A DNA stretch of 64,000 bases, taken from assembly GCA_019916065.1 (NCBI GenBank), contig CM034238.1, positions 28,197,246-28,261,245 on the forward strand. Reading direction: 5' to 3'. This DNA is from Vitellaria paradoxa. Taxonomy: Eukaryota; Streptophyta; Magnoliopsida; Ericales; Sapotaceae. This document shows positions 34,100-45,724 of the stretch, in pieces. The notes beneath the pieces are model-generated. The model saw nothing but the letters and a program-made list of their open reading frames with translations. It did not search any database and was not told where the DNA came from. The first letter of the stretch is position 1; each line of letters starts with the position of its first letter. A program made the position numbers and the translations under genes.

Positions 34100-36250
34100 T
34101 ATTACCCATATATCCTTATGTCGTAATCATGTTCATTAATGTAATATAAAACTATTGTTATTACAAGGAAGAACCTCTCTAGTTCAGTGTCATGTGCTGT
34201 GATAGACTCCAGTTCTTTAATTGCTTTGTCTTTGGGGTCTCGCCCCACATCCTCCAAAGTTAGTGTAGTCCTTAGCCCGACCACTAACTTTACATGGTTT
34301 GAGGATGTTCTTTACCTAATGACCACAGTGTAGCACTGGCCTATAATATATCCCCTTAGTGGAGCTCCATTGGTCGATAAGGATGTGGTGCACCTGGCAA
34401 TCATTGATTCCTAATGTTAGGACCAGGGCATCATTGTGTGGCTAGTAGACATTGTCTAGATCAATATTAGTGAAGGTGATCTCTTATCCTGGTTTGGCCC
34501 TTTGTCATTTTTGACTCTGTGATAGCTTATCACCCGCGCTTAGATTTCTTCTAGGTGAGCAACCTTCTTATATTCTACTTGGGAGCTAATCTTAGTTGTT
34601 CAAGACGTATAGCCCATGTGAACCACGTGAATGACCCTCTGGGCTGGTCTTTCATTGTGGCCGTCTGGGGGTTTATCCTTGGTTGACCTGAGCTTATTGT
34701 ATTTGCTTCTTTGATTTCTACTCGTCAATGTAGGGGCGTAGATGACCTACTGCGAACTAGCTCCACCATGTTATACGTGAAGGTACGATATTCTTCTGTT
34801 TAGTACCCCTTGCTCTATGAAAGGAACAGTACAATGACTAGTTTCTTTGCGATGGATCTCCCCTATTTTTCATGGCCATACAAAATACAGTTGATCTTTG
34901 ATCTTAGGCAAAATCTTGTAGATGGGCACTTTGAAGGCTATGGCCCCGTTTGGAGCTCTCAAAAAAAAAAAAAAAAAAAAAAATCCTACAAATCTCTACA
35001 AACACGAATTACGAAACAATAAAATTTAAAATTTTCACTCACTGCACGAATTACGAGACATTTACTTTTATAATTTTATACTATTTTATACAATTTTATA
35101 CAACTCCAAACACACCTTATGTTCACTGCCCCAAACGTATCTTTCTTACCCTTGCCTCTGAATGATCTCTTCTCTGTCATTGGACTTTTTCTTTCTTCGA
35201 GGTTTCTTGTTCGGAACTCTAAGCTTCGTTGTCCCCCTTAGAGTGTTTCTCTATCCAATTCATTATGTTAGCCAAGTCTTCGGCTGGTCGCTTGGTTAGT
35301 GACTGCTATAGTTTGTCATCTCTTGGAAGGTCAAAAAGGAATCCATGGCAATCTGCTCAGAACAGTCCTCCAATTCATTATACGCCTCGAACTAACACAG
35401 AGCATAATCTCTTAGCCCTTCACTTCATCCTTATTGCATTGTCATTAGAGTGTCCAGTGTTTGGGGCTACGTATTGTTGGCAATGAAATAGGCCACAAAA
35501 GCCTCAGCCAAGTGGGACCACCTATTGATGGAGCCAGACTTTAGTTTATCCAACTAACATAAAGGTACTTCCCCCAGGCCAGAGGGGGAAGACTTGACAC
35601 ATAACAGTGTCATTGTAGCTCTATAGGGACATGAACTCTTTATAGTGGTGAACATGTTCCACCGAGTATACCTTTTTCATAATAGAGTATGAATCTCGTA
35701 AGGATAAATTTTTGAGGCAACTCCATTTATTTGATGCTATCTACAAATCGAGAAGATGAGATTCTAAGCGATGGATAGAGTTTCTGCCTTGATGGTCAGC
35801 ATGGTCTGTGAGATGTTTCATCATCCAACCTTTTAAGTCCTCATTTGTTGTTACTCAGCTGGTTTATTATAAGTGTGGTTTGCCTGCTTAGACGCTTGCT
35901 TAGACCATGCCTTACTTTACTAGGAGTCCGAACTAGAGTGCCTCCTTGATTTTCTTTTGACCAGAGAGTTTAATTAGTTTGAAATCCTATGACATCTCCT
36001 ACATCGCCTTAGAGTAGGGCTCCAGCCGCTTCGTGCTCGTCAAGAGCATGTAGATTGTGCTCGACTAGAGGCACCATAAGAGTGTTGCATCTTTTATTCT
36101 TATGATTGGATTTGTCCTATTAACAAACCAAGCTATTCCCTGAGGAGCTTTAGTTTTTACTCTTAAGAGCTTGATCTCTCTCTGGTACTAGTTTAGGGTT
36201 ATAACATCTTGGGCTATGAGATCACCATTAGCTCGTTATGACGATCCCTA
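34100..36250 (-). pseudogene. Tat-type gypsy gag and protease remains
   Basis: On the minus strand, gag-domain pieces appear from right to left. The first is HHYKEFMSL and MCQVFPSGLGE...SGSINRWSHLAEAFVAYF (about 35670-35480). A LRDYALC...DCSEQIA block follows (about 35420-35335), then LTKRPAEDLANIMNW (about 35300-35250). Further left, PHNDALVLTLGINDCQV and ILIDQWSS (about 34440-34370) correspond to the Tat protease region, where the active site is normally D-x-GSS; here it is altered. Stops are frequent. The order and motifs match Tat or Retand elements. A MITE (34943-35121) interrupts it. Pol is not seen to the left, so the element is truncated near 34100. Confidence 0.7.
34943..35121. mobile_element. 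MITE with GTTTGGAG ends
   Basis: Ends GGCCCCGTTTGGAG and CTCCAAACACACC are imperfect inverted repeats. The interior holds an A run followed by AAATCTCT and TTCACTCACTGCACGAATTA. The element at 45574-45724 shares AAATCTCT and TTTCACTGCACG with the same layout, so both belong to one small family, probably Tourist-like. It lies inside the Tat gag remains. Confidence 0.5.
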
Positions 36251-36433
36251 TGTCCTTCAATTCGTTAGGCCCTCCTCATCCCCAAGATACTTTCAACCTG
36301 ACCTTGGGGGGATATGAAGTTGTTTGGTTTCAAATTGTGCAGGCTACAATGTCTCTACAATCTACAAGTGAAAATGCTCCACTAATTCAACCTATCTTGA
36401 CTATGGTAGTGTTATTGTGGGAATATGACTGAA

Positions 36434-36452
36434 CTCCCACAAACAGCACCAA
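36434..36452 (-). promoter_or_regulatory. Tat primer-binding site, minus orientation
   Basis: On the minus strand TTGGTGCTGTTTGTGGGAG resembles the TTGGCGCCGTCTGTGGGAA site found beside Tat-group 5' LTRs. It lies between the gag remains (left) and the probable LTR (right), the correct place for a minus-strand element. Confidence 0.6.
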
Positions 36453-36454
36453 TT

Positions 36455-36940
36455 AGAGTATCAAAAAGTGCGAACTTCCCAAGGTAGATTGTCTGATCAA
36501 CTGTTTGAAGGAAATGTAAATAAGTAGTGTTGATTGTTTCATCTGAATTACAAGTACACTCTGCCTTTTTTGTCCAATTGAAAATACCACTAGCCGGGTG
36601 GGGTAAGACCAATTGCCCATCCGAAGGTCAAGTTAGTCTCTATGAAAATGGGAATAGACAAAATGGTAGAGGTGCGAGCATAAAGGTAGTGTCTAACTTT
36701 TTCTTCTTTGCATAATTTAATTTATATTGACTAAATATAGACCCACAACCGCTACTTTGAGTGGTCAGACATATCTGGTAGTAGGGAACAAGACTGAATT
36801 GTAGGTAGAGGAGGAGGGGACAAGATAGTTCTCTTTCTCCTCGTGTTCGCTATTGCTATCATGCTACAATAGTGGTACTCCAAATGGTTGCCACGTGTTA
36901 GGTTTCAATGAGACTATCCAATTGTCGATTTAGAAAAAAA
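36455..36940 (-). repeat. Probable Tat 5' LTR, minus orientation
   Basis: It lies directly beyond the primer site. CCGAAGGTCAAGTTAGTCTC near 36620 resembles the 'CCGACGCTCAAGTTAGT' block common in Tat LTRs. The outer end is uncertain and may be near the A run at 36930. The rest has no coding signal. Confidence 0.45.
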
Positions 36941-37639
36941 AAAAAAAAAAGAAAAGGAAAAATGATAAAAAAAAAGTTATTTTGATTTTCTCTTCTCTCT
37001 CTTTTTACTTTTTCTCTATTTTTTTCTATTTTTAAGTGTAAGGCTTTATTTGGTGTTTGAGAAAAAGAAAAAAAAAAAAAAAACAGAGAGAGAGTTAAAA
37101 AGAAGAATGGAAAATGAAAAGCCCTATGGCACTTTGAATAAAATTAGTATTAAATTTCTTATAGAGTCGAAAATTTGGACAAAAAGTTCAAATAAAAAAA
37201 ACTATGATAATCCATGGTTTTTAATTTTTTTTCAAAACTTTAGGCTCTAGAAGCTATTACATGTGTTTTAGTCTCTCTCTCCAATTAATTTTTGACAAGC
37301 ACTATAAAAGAAAACACAAATTATAGTGCTTTAATTTAGAAGGTTCAACTTCCTAGAAACCATAATTGGATAGAATTTAAACTGACAATTTTGATTTGCA
37401 TACGATTTCTACCCTTGAAATATAGTGAAATTTAAAATATTCAAATGATTTTGTGAGATAGATGGTGTAGGGTCCACTAAAATAAATAAGAATTGAGTAG
37501 AAAGTTAAAAATATATAAACAATCTCAATCGTTGAATAAAAGAAAGAATAATTCTTAACCATTAAATCTTAGTTTGTGAGAGAGATATTTCAAAAATCGT
37601 CCTATTTTATTTTATAAATTTATCTTTTTTTTTTTTTTT
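36941..37639. other. AT-rich non-coding stretch with a short perfect hairpin
   Basis: A and T runs dominate. AGCACTATAA (37298-37307) and TTATAGTGCT (37321-37330) form a perfect 10 bp inverted repeat with a 13 bp loop. CACTATAAAAGAAAA inside resembles a CACTA terminus. The flanking frames (37050-37250, 37377-37562) have no recognisable product. Confidence 0.4.
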
Positions 37640-38165
37640 GGTACAGTCGTTGCTGATATTAGAATGGAAATGGAAAAATATCACTATGGACTTCGTATCA
37701 AATTTGCCCAAAACTAGGAAGGCTTGTGAGGCTATTTGGGTAATTGTGGACCGTCTGACAAAGTTGACTCATTTTTTGTCAATTCAAATGATAGGCTTAA
37801 TGAATGTTTTAGCCAGGTTATACATTTGGAAGATTGTGAGACCTCATAGGACCCGGTGTCCATTGTTTCAGACCGGGATCTCCATTTTGCCTCTAGATTT
37901 TGATAGAGTTTTCAACTGGTTATAGGAGTTGAGTTGTGCTTTGGTACCACTTATTTTCCTCAGACAGATGGGCAGTCTAAACGTATAATTCAAATTTTGG
38001 CAAATATGTTTTAAGCTTGCATGTCAGATTTTATAGGCAGTTGCGAGGATCATTTACCGCTGGTAGAGTTTGCCTATAATAATAGTTATCAGTCAAGTAT
38101 TGAGATGGTATCATTTTAAGGCATTGCATGGCAGACCGTGTAGTTCACCTATTTGTTAATTCTCG
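37640..38165 (+). pseudogene. Chromovirus integrase fragment
   Basis: Plus-strand frames give EWKWKNITMDFVSNLPKTRK (37663 on), AIWVIVDRLTKLTHF, and HP-equivalent PQTDGQSK-type sequence near 37960. Then come VEFAYNNSYQSSIEM in shifted frame (about 38065) and ALHGRPCSSPIC (about 38125-38155), the standard run of gypsy chromovirus integrase. Several frameshifts and stops occur, and the D..D..E set cannot be read in one frame. It is an orphan fragment: no LTR, RT or chromodomain is attached, and a CACTA end begins just to its right. Confidence 0.8.
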
Positions 38166-38189
38166 CCACATGACAAGGATTGGTGCTAA

Positions 38190-38441
38190 GTCCGCGGAAA
38201 AGAATTAGCAACCGCTTAAGCACTTAAGCACCAAAGTAGCTAATATTGAAAGAGTAAATTCTCTAGTGATTGCCACTTCGGTCACTAATGCTATAGTAGT
38301 TGCCAGAGTGGTCGCTAATAGTCATTGGCGACGCTGCATTTGCAACCTATATATAGCAGTCGCCACACAATCGCTAATATATTTTAGCGACCACTGTACC
38401 CTCTTTATTGGTGGTCGCTAAAACAATTATTTCTACTAGTG
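38190..38441. mobile_element. CACTA transposon right end
   Basis: It ends ...CAATTATTTCTACTAGTG at 38441, i.e. CACTAGTAGAAATAATTG on the minus strand, the standard CACTA terminus. Subterminal repeats of the TTAGCGACCAC/GTGGTCGCTAA type recur from about 38196 to 38420 in both orientations, as CACTA transposases require. No matching left end is recognised nearby, so the element is truncated or its other end lies far away. Confidence 0.8.
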
Positions 38442-38639
38442 CTAAGACTAATATTTAGCCCCTGTATCAATTGTCATCATAAGAATACTTCAGTAATCAT
38501 GTTTAAGTAATATTCAACATGTTCAATTACCAAATTATACCTTATCCATTGCTTTAGATACTGAAATGCTAAGAGAACTAAAAGAAAGCCCATCAGGATA
38601 GCACAAGGATCCTAGTAATAAAAAATATGAGTTAGATAT

Positions 38640-40061
38640 TATTGGGGAACGTAGAAAACCCCAAGATCATGGCTACAGCGTATATCAATAATACAAGAAA
38701 AATTTACCGATTTGATTTACGAGAATAAGATCATACTTTCGAGATCTCTTTGGTTTGATCTCGACGTAACGATGCTCTAAAAATTTGAAGATTTTGAATC
38801 AACTACTCCATCTCAACCTTTAGCCTTTTGCCATATTCTCGAAAATACTTCTCTCTCTTATGAGATGGTGGGATCTCTAGCAGTTTCTAGGGTTTCTTAT
38901 TTTTCTTCTCAGAAAACATTAATCCTAGCTGCCAACAGAAAGAGTATTTATAGGGTTACAATAGGGACCAATAGGCAAATATGAAAAAGACATCCTGCGC
39001 AATTAAATCACCTAATCCTACCAAAATTATGATTTAATTACTGTAATTATAATTCATTTTGCGAACGAATTATAATTACACTCCTAATCATAAATGAAAT
39101 AATATTTTCGAGTTTTAATATTAAATACATATTATCTTCTCGAGTTAAGATTACAAATATCCACCAATTAAATTTAATTACTGATAATTTAATTTAATTA
39201 GCTTCTTATTTTTCTTGAGACCTTTTCCGCTTACCCTATTTAACGTATCAGATTTAAAATTCACTTGTAAGATTTGATACAGTCAAAACTTATAAGCTTT
39301 CTCAAAGGGATATCATCAATCCAATTTATCAGGACGTGGATTCCTTCAACTATTAATGTTCACCATATATACAATGTCACTACCCAACCCATTGAGTTTA
39401 CTAACTCGTATATAGAATCTAACTCTTTGTGTAATTAAAGTAACAATCACCACATACACGTGTCCAAAAAATAGAATCTAGATTAAGAGCATAAGTAATC
39501 ATAATAAACATAAGGTATAAATTATTTTATAAAGTTAGTACACAATAATTATCTCAATTGGGTCCAATTCAACCCACACAAAAGGTACTAGCACAAATAG
39601 TTAGAATTAAATCATTCCTTGTAGTTAAGACAGACCTATTAAAAATATATGCTACAATTCTACTAATGGTGTGTCCAGGTTCCATTTAAAACTATGAACA
39701 ATAAACTTGTATTCTAAAAATACTGATGATCTAGTCTTCTGTGTGTAAGTTGTATTTTGCACACTAGATCAAATACTTTTGGTGAATACTAGACACATGC
39801 ACAAATATAATAAATGACATTCATTACTCAAAAAGGAATTCTCATTAAAATGAAATAAAAATATCAAAAACATAAAGCATGTCTTTTAGTTTGTCTCTAT
39901 CAAATATAACATAGCAATGCAAAGTTCTATAAATTTTACTCTTTACAAATAATTTACAATAAAAGGAGTGTACAAAATCAGGGAAGAGAAGGAAAAAGTT
40001 CTCACCATTTGTAATCGTAGTATGCTTGGTAGTAGCGAGCTATATAGTAAAATACCTAGCA
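38640..40061. mobile_element. Possible copia LTR (about 1.4 kb)
   Basis: The stretch opens TATTGGGGAACGTAG and ends CTAGCA. It contains GGTGTGTCCAGGTTCCA near 39670 and TGATGATCTAGTCTTCTGTG near 39724, blocks I associate with long copia LTRs in plants. There is no coding content and no clear target duplication. The orientation is uncertain. The call rests on recalled similarity only. Confidence 0.35.
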
Positions 40062-40726
40062 CAAAGAAATTTTGAAATTTGAGTAATACTGATATTTGAG
40101 ATTGAAGTTCAACAAATCTTTTTTTTTTTGGGGGGGGGGGATTTTAAGAACTTTAAGTCATGTATTTAGAAGTTAGAGTGGAAAGGGAATTAAATCCATG
40201 GCCTAAAATTTTGAGCATTGGTTACTAAAATGATTGATGCCACCAAATATAATCATTCTATAGTAATATAGAATCCACACACAAAATGCAACTTACCAAT
40301 TTTTTAAATATATATACCAAATGCACCTTACCAATTCTTTTTAGATATTATTATAAGTAGGCAAACAATTATGATCTAAATTTTTTAAAAACATCTGCTC
40401 ATGCATATGAATTACCATTACTATAATAAAAATTTCTAATTCTATATATTTTTTTAGAAAAGATTTGTTATTATAAAAAATTAAAATTAAGTTTTCGAAA
40501 GAAATATAGTTATGATTTATTTGATAAATTTGTCTATATACTTAAAAGTTAATATTTTCAATTCATTGATTTTCCTAGTTATATATTTTTATTTTTATTT
40601 TTTAATTTTTAATTTTTTTACAACATTTTCACTTTTATGCTATATTTGTAGGAAATTAAGGATTTTAGATAAGAAATAGATTAAAATTGATAATAGAGCG
40701 AGTATATTGAAGAAGTTGATAAATTT

Positions 40727-41945
40727 CTTGATTTTCATTTGGTTAACCTAGGGTTAGTGATAAAATTCTTTGTCGATGTAACAGTTGTAAGAATACCACT
40801 TATAAGCATCAACATAATGTGAGATTTCACTTGTTCAAAAAGGGATTCGTTAGAAGTTATAAAACATGAATGTTTCGTAGGAAAAAAAAAAAAAAAAAAA
40901 AGGCTTAGAGAAAGTTCAGACACATCCAATCTTATTCATAATGGCAATATGAAAATTTTAAATCACAATGATATGATTAGAGTGGTTCATGACATATTTA
41001 ATTTTGTAGATATGGGTGTTCAAGAAGTTGAAGAAAATGTTAGAGAAGAACCAAATGAAGAAGCAAAAAAGTTTTATAGGTTGCTTGAAGATGCTAATGT
41101 TGATCTACATTCCAAGTTGTCTAACTTTCTTTTATCATCAAGTTGTTACACATGAAATGTCTTAACAACCTTAGTGACACAGCAATGAATGATATGATGA
41201 GTTTGTACAGAGAGTCTCTTCCAAAAAATGCATGATCCCAGATTCTTATTATCAAGCAAGGAAGACCATTTGGGAGTTAGATCTTGATTATGTAAAAACA
41301 CATGCTTGCAACAATGATTGCATTTTGTATTTGAGAGAGCATGAACATGCACAATCATATCCTATATCCGGGCTCCCTCACTGGAAAGATGAGAACAAGC
41401 GCAACGAAATTCATTGCAAGGTTTTTTTTATGATTTTCCCCTAAAACCAAACTCCAATGGTTGTTACTGTCAAGAGATGTTGCTAAGGAAATGAGGTGGA
41501 ATAAGGAGAAGTGGGTGGATGATGATAAAATGAGACATCCTGCAGACTCGATTCCTGGGAATTATTTGATAAGCAGCACAAGTTATTTGTCGCAGATCCG
41601 AGAAATGTAAGTTTAGGTCTAGTTAGTGATGGGTTCAACTCTTATGGTAATATGAGCACCTGACATGGTATATGGCTGGTGGTTCTAGTTCTGTATAATT
41701 TACCACCTTAGTTATGGATAAAGCATCTTTACTTCATGATGACACTTCTTATTACAGGACCTAAGTCACCTGAAAAATGATGTTGACATATATTTGTAGC
41801 CACTGACAGAAGAGTTAAAAGAGCTATGGGAAGATGGAATAAACTCATATGACGCATATACACAACAAAATTTTAAGCTACGTGCTGCAGTTTTAAGGAC
41901 AATCAATGATGTTTTGACATATGGCAACTTATCAGGATGATTTTC
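40727..41945 (+). pseudogene. CACTA (En/Spm-type) transposase remnant
   Basis: FLDFHL and a Cys-poor block (40724-40860) match the N-terminal transposase-associated domain. The main domain begins near 41010 with EEPNEEAKKFYRLLEDA. Shifted frames then give SLPKNA, YYQARKTIWELDLDYVKTHACNNDCILYL (41240-41330), EMRWNKEKWVDDDKMRHPADS (about 41490-41550), and DVDIYL*PLTEELKELWEDGI (about 41780-41840). The last piece is LRAAVLRTINDVLTYGNLSG (about 41880-41938). This is the CACTA transposase order, which cuts and rejoins DNA at CACTA ends. Multiple frameshifts and stops, plus an A run at 40880, show it is dead. The C-terminal part is missing. Confidence 0.85.
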
Positions 41946-41949
41946 TTAA

Positions 41950-43767
41950 TGATGATGTGGACCGTTAGTGCAAGTTTGCTATTAGAAGGATGAAATTGGG
42001 TATTAATAGCTGGGTGTGCTTGAAAAGTCTTGCTATGCTTGATGATTATGGATTTAAGCATTATGCTTGCCTTAGGTTCCAATTTTTGATGTATTCTTAG
42101 CGCTGTTGGTCTTTGAATACTAGATGATTATTGATTGAAGTTTGAATGTTCTTCCTAGTTTCTGGTGAGATCGATAAGTAGAGCCATAATTACTAGTTCT
42201 ATATATTTCTTCATAATAGCTAGGGCTCCATGAGTTTATTGCCTAGGTTGAATGCTGGATGATTTATTTGATTGGATGCTAGTTATTTAGAAGTTCAAGT
42301 TGGTGCAGTAAGTGTTGGGAGCTTTACTAATCTACTGCTTGCTATTGTTTTGCTCTGTATTACTATGTTATTATTCTGGCTTCGTTTATACTATGGCTAT
42401 AGGATGATGGTTTTTACTCCATTGTTTCAATCGTGTAGCTACAATTGGTGGTTATTTGCACTACTTGGTATGTTGGTGGAATTCAGATCAGTAATTAATG
42501 AGTTTGTTTAATTTATCTTTGGTAGATGCTGTTGATTGGTTAGTCTGGTCTTTAAGCCTAGTATTTCCAAACTATGAGTGGTTTCTACTTTATTTGAGTG
42601 TGGATATTAGGTTGGATATATGATGTTTCTTTGCAGATTTTTTGGCATACTTATGGTGGTTTGCTGCAACATGGCTTCTATGTTGTTTGTTATGTTGCTT
42701 TGCAGATGTAGGATGATGTTCTCCCAGGTTTGAGTTCTGTTGTCTTTTTTGTTTTGAATTAGTGCTTGCAACAGTTGGTGATTAAGGATTTGCTACAACA
42801 TCATAATTTTTGTTGAGTTTCTTTGCTTTCATTTGCTGCTACATTATTGTGTTTGGGTTTTGAAGTGTTGTAATTTTTTTTTGCTGCTGCCTCTGATGGT
42901 ATTAGCTAGTTGTTGGCCTGCTGTGTGCTGATGTAGTGTCCTGTATGTATGGGTTGGCTTCATGTGCTGTCAAATTGGACCTATTGGTCTTAAAGGTGCA
43001 TGTGCTACTGTTTACGGCTTACTGAATGCTTGTGTTGGTATGTTCCCAATTCCCTTTGTGGTCTACAGAGTTGGAAGTTCTCCTTACGTGGATACCTTCT
43101 GAAGCTACGATATTGCTATATTTTGTTTCTAGATCTGCTATTTCCCTTGATGGATGTGGGGATGGAATTTTGGTGCTGCATTTGTGATTTATTGATACTT
43201 TAATCTGGTTCCTAATTGCTACTTTCCATTTTCCTCATTGCTTATAGTGGTTGAGCAGTCTTGAAGTTGATGTTTAATGTCGTAGTGCTACGACTATTTG
43301 TTGCTGGTTTGAGAATTTTGAAGAAAAATTTCCTCTTTTTTGCAACATTGGTTCACGATAGTGCTAGTTTATGTGGACTATGTCTTGTGGATCCATTTTG
43401 TTAAGTTGTTTCTTACTGGTGGTTCGCTTGGACATGGTGCTACGTAGGGTTCTTTGTTCTCTTTGCTGGTATCCTGAATGAACAACTTTTTTGTTAGTTC
43501 CTTTTGGTTGCTTTCTTTTGGCGGATGATGTGTCTGTGCTATATTGTTACTGCTGGCCTACAATCTTGGGGTTATTTAATTTGGTTTATTGTGAGTGTTC
43601 ACAATTGTCAAGTTTACCTCTTTGGATGTTAAGAGTTCGAATTGGACTATGTTTAGTCTTTTGGATTGTAATTTTGGTTTCTAGGAGTATGCCTTGCATG
43701 GTTTTGAACATTCATTTTCTATCATAAATAAAATTTTCATTTTACCTTTCCAAAAAAAAAAAAAAAA
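41950..43767 (+). mobile_element. L1 LINE 3' region with polyA tail
   Basis: This long G/T-rich, C-poor stretch has no sustained frame and ends TTTCATTTTACCTTTCC followed by about 17 A residues at 43751-43767. That is the usual end of plant L1 elements (…TTTTACCTTTCC-An). It is probably mostly 3' untranslated region. The 5' limit is uncertain: it meets the CACTA remnant near 41950. Confidence 0.55.
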
Positions 43768-44620
43768 ATGGGATTACAAAGGCTGAATAACACAAAGTGC
43801 CAGAATTCTAAAGAAAGAATTAATTCTCTTAGACAGAACTTGTTTGTGGTTCAACAGGAGATTGAGATGGGAGATGATAGGGCTGACCTTATTGATAGTG
43901 AAAGGCCTTTATCAAAGGAATTAACCGATAAGAAGAAAATATTCTTAAATAGAAGAGTAGTGTTCAATGGCTAAAAGAAGGTGACAAGATTATAAGTTTC
44001 TTTTATAAATCAGTCAAGGACAGAAATACTAAGAATTTGATTTCCACTACTCAGAAAAGGGATGGAAGCTGGACTAAAAACTTGGCAGAGGTTAAAGATG
44101 AAATTGTGTTATTTTATATTGACCTTTTAGGTATTGATTACAAGAAGAATATCCAAGGAAGCATGTCCTATTAGATTACATTCAGGATTGCATATCTACT
44201 TAGTTAGTTGACTATGCTTAGTAGGCTAGTCTCTAGTGAAGAGATAAAAAGCACTATGTTCTCACTTCATTATAACAAAGTCCCTGGCCTAAATGAATTC
44301 AATGCTTTCTTTTTCAAATCTACTTGGGAGATCATTAGTGATGACATTATTAAAGATGTGTAATCATTTTTCTCATCTAGTAGCCTCCTAAAATAGGTGA
44401 ACAACACTATTATAGCCTTGTTCCAAAAGTGCCAAATCCTTTGAAAGTTATAGAATTTGGACCTATTTCTTGTTGCAATACTCTGTATAAGTGAACCTCC
44501 ATGATTTTAGCTAAAAGATTAAGAGAAGTTTTACTTGGCATTGTTGATGAGAGTCAGTCATCATTCAAGGGACAAATAGAAGATTTGTTAACTAAGGGGT
44601 ATATCAGGCTGAAGACCCCA
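43768..44620 (+). pseudogene. L1 LINE pre-RT and RT N-terminal fragment
   Basis: NSKERINSLRQNL (43806), then in shifted frame SSVQWLKEGDK-type (about 43958) and FFYKSVKDRNTKNLIS (44001 on), match the segment between L1 endonuclease and reverse transcriptase. Further on are FSLHYNKVPGLNEFNAFFFKSTWE (44255-44330), PISCCNTLYK-like sequence (about 44465) and SSFKGRQIEDLL (about 44565). These are start-of-RT motifs, with the catalytic part missing. Stops and shifts are many. It starts right after the polyA of the preceding L1, which may have inserted into or beside it. Confidence 0.75.
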
Positions 44621-45573
44621 CCTTGAGTGCAGCAACAAAGAAAGATAGGATATTAAGAGTGTGTTTAATTATAGGAAGTTGAATAGAGTAAGAGTAAGCA
44701 TCAGTGTTCAAATAACATAATCCTTTATGGATACTAGAACATTACAATACGCAAGTATAGGAAATTAAATTGAAGAAAGTAAATAAGGAAAAGATGGCAA
44801 GGGCGTTTGGGCTTTCTTTTGAATTTGCAAACTTAATATAAATAAACATCGATGCTCAATTTAATTCGTTCCAACTAATTTCGAAAGATAAAATATACTA
44901 AATTATGATTAGTTTCACATATATAAAATCAAAAAATTAATTCAAAATTTAATGAATCAAATTCGATCAAAAACAGAGGTGTTATCTATTCGAAATGAAA
45001 ACCAAACAACCTATTATGAAGATTTTTAGAAAATTAAGTATAATTCTAAAATTTACAGAATTAAGTCTATTACTCCTTACATATGTCAATGTAAGGGCAA
45101 AACAGAAAAAATAGTCTAAAAAAAAATTCGTATAAAATCAAGTTTAGCTTAAATTTTTACGAACTTATATTTTGAAAAGTTAAACTTCAAGAGCTACAAA
45201 TTTTTTTGTTTTGCATTTTTATCTTTTTGGTGAGATCAAACGTCAGATGGTCAAAAACAATGCCAAGGATGGTTTTTCCGAAAATTCACTTTGATACACG
45301 TTCAATATTTGGGGTAAAACTTTTGACTGCAACATCACCTTGAAGTTATTCTTTTGGGATTAGAAATAAGAAATTATTAGCTAGAAAAGCTACCGTCCCA
45401 ACACCCATTCTGTTAGCCTGGCACTATTTTGTCATCCTGGCATCAGTTTGTCGTCCCGACATTTTCTGTCTCAAAAGTATTTCTCTGTCCCAATGATAAA
45501 AAGGTGTACTGACAGTTCAAATTTCTCATTTGTCCAAATCATGCATGCTCCGTTTCTTCATATTCAATCACCA
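44621..45573. other. Non-coding stretch with short CCTGGCA-type repeats
   Basis: No frame or element end is recognised. At about 45390-45500 three to four spaced blocks of about 22 bp recur (GTCCCAACACC, CCTGGCACTATTTTGTC, CCTGGCATCAGTTTGTC, GTCCCGACATT), similar in style to the spaced-motif arrays elsewhere in the window. Confidence 0.35.
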
Positions 45574-45724
45574 GGGTTGCGTTTGGCATAAAATTTTTTT
45601 TTGAAAATTTTTATAAATCTCTGTTAATTTTATATCACATTAATTTTTTTCTTTCACTGCACGTATTACAAATTATTAATTTATCTCAATTTATCTCACT
45701 TTTTTTTTACTTCAAACAAACCCC
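45574..45724. mobile_element. MITE, about 150 bp
   Basis: GGGTTGCGTTTGG and CAAACAAACCCC are imperfect terminal inverted repeats. It shares internal blocks with the MITE at 34943. Flanking CCA/CAG gives at most a 3 bp duplication, as for Tourist-like elements. Confidence 0.5.

Noticed and set aside
43491..43727. Leu/Cys-rich frames at 42272-43727 as membrane proteins
   Set aside because: T/G-rich L1 3' untranslated sequence gives hydrophobic translations in any frame.
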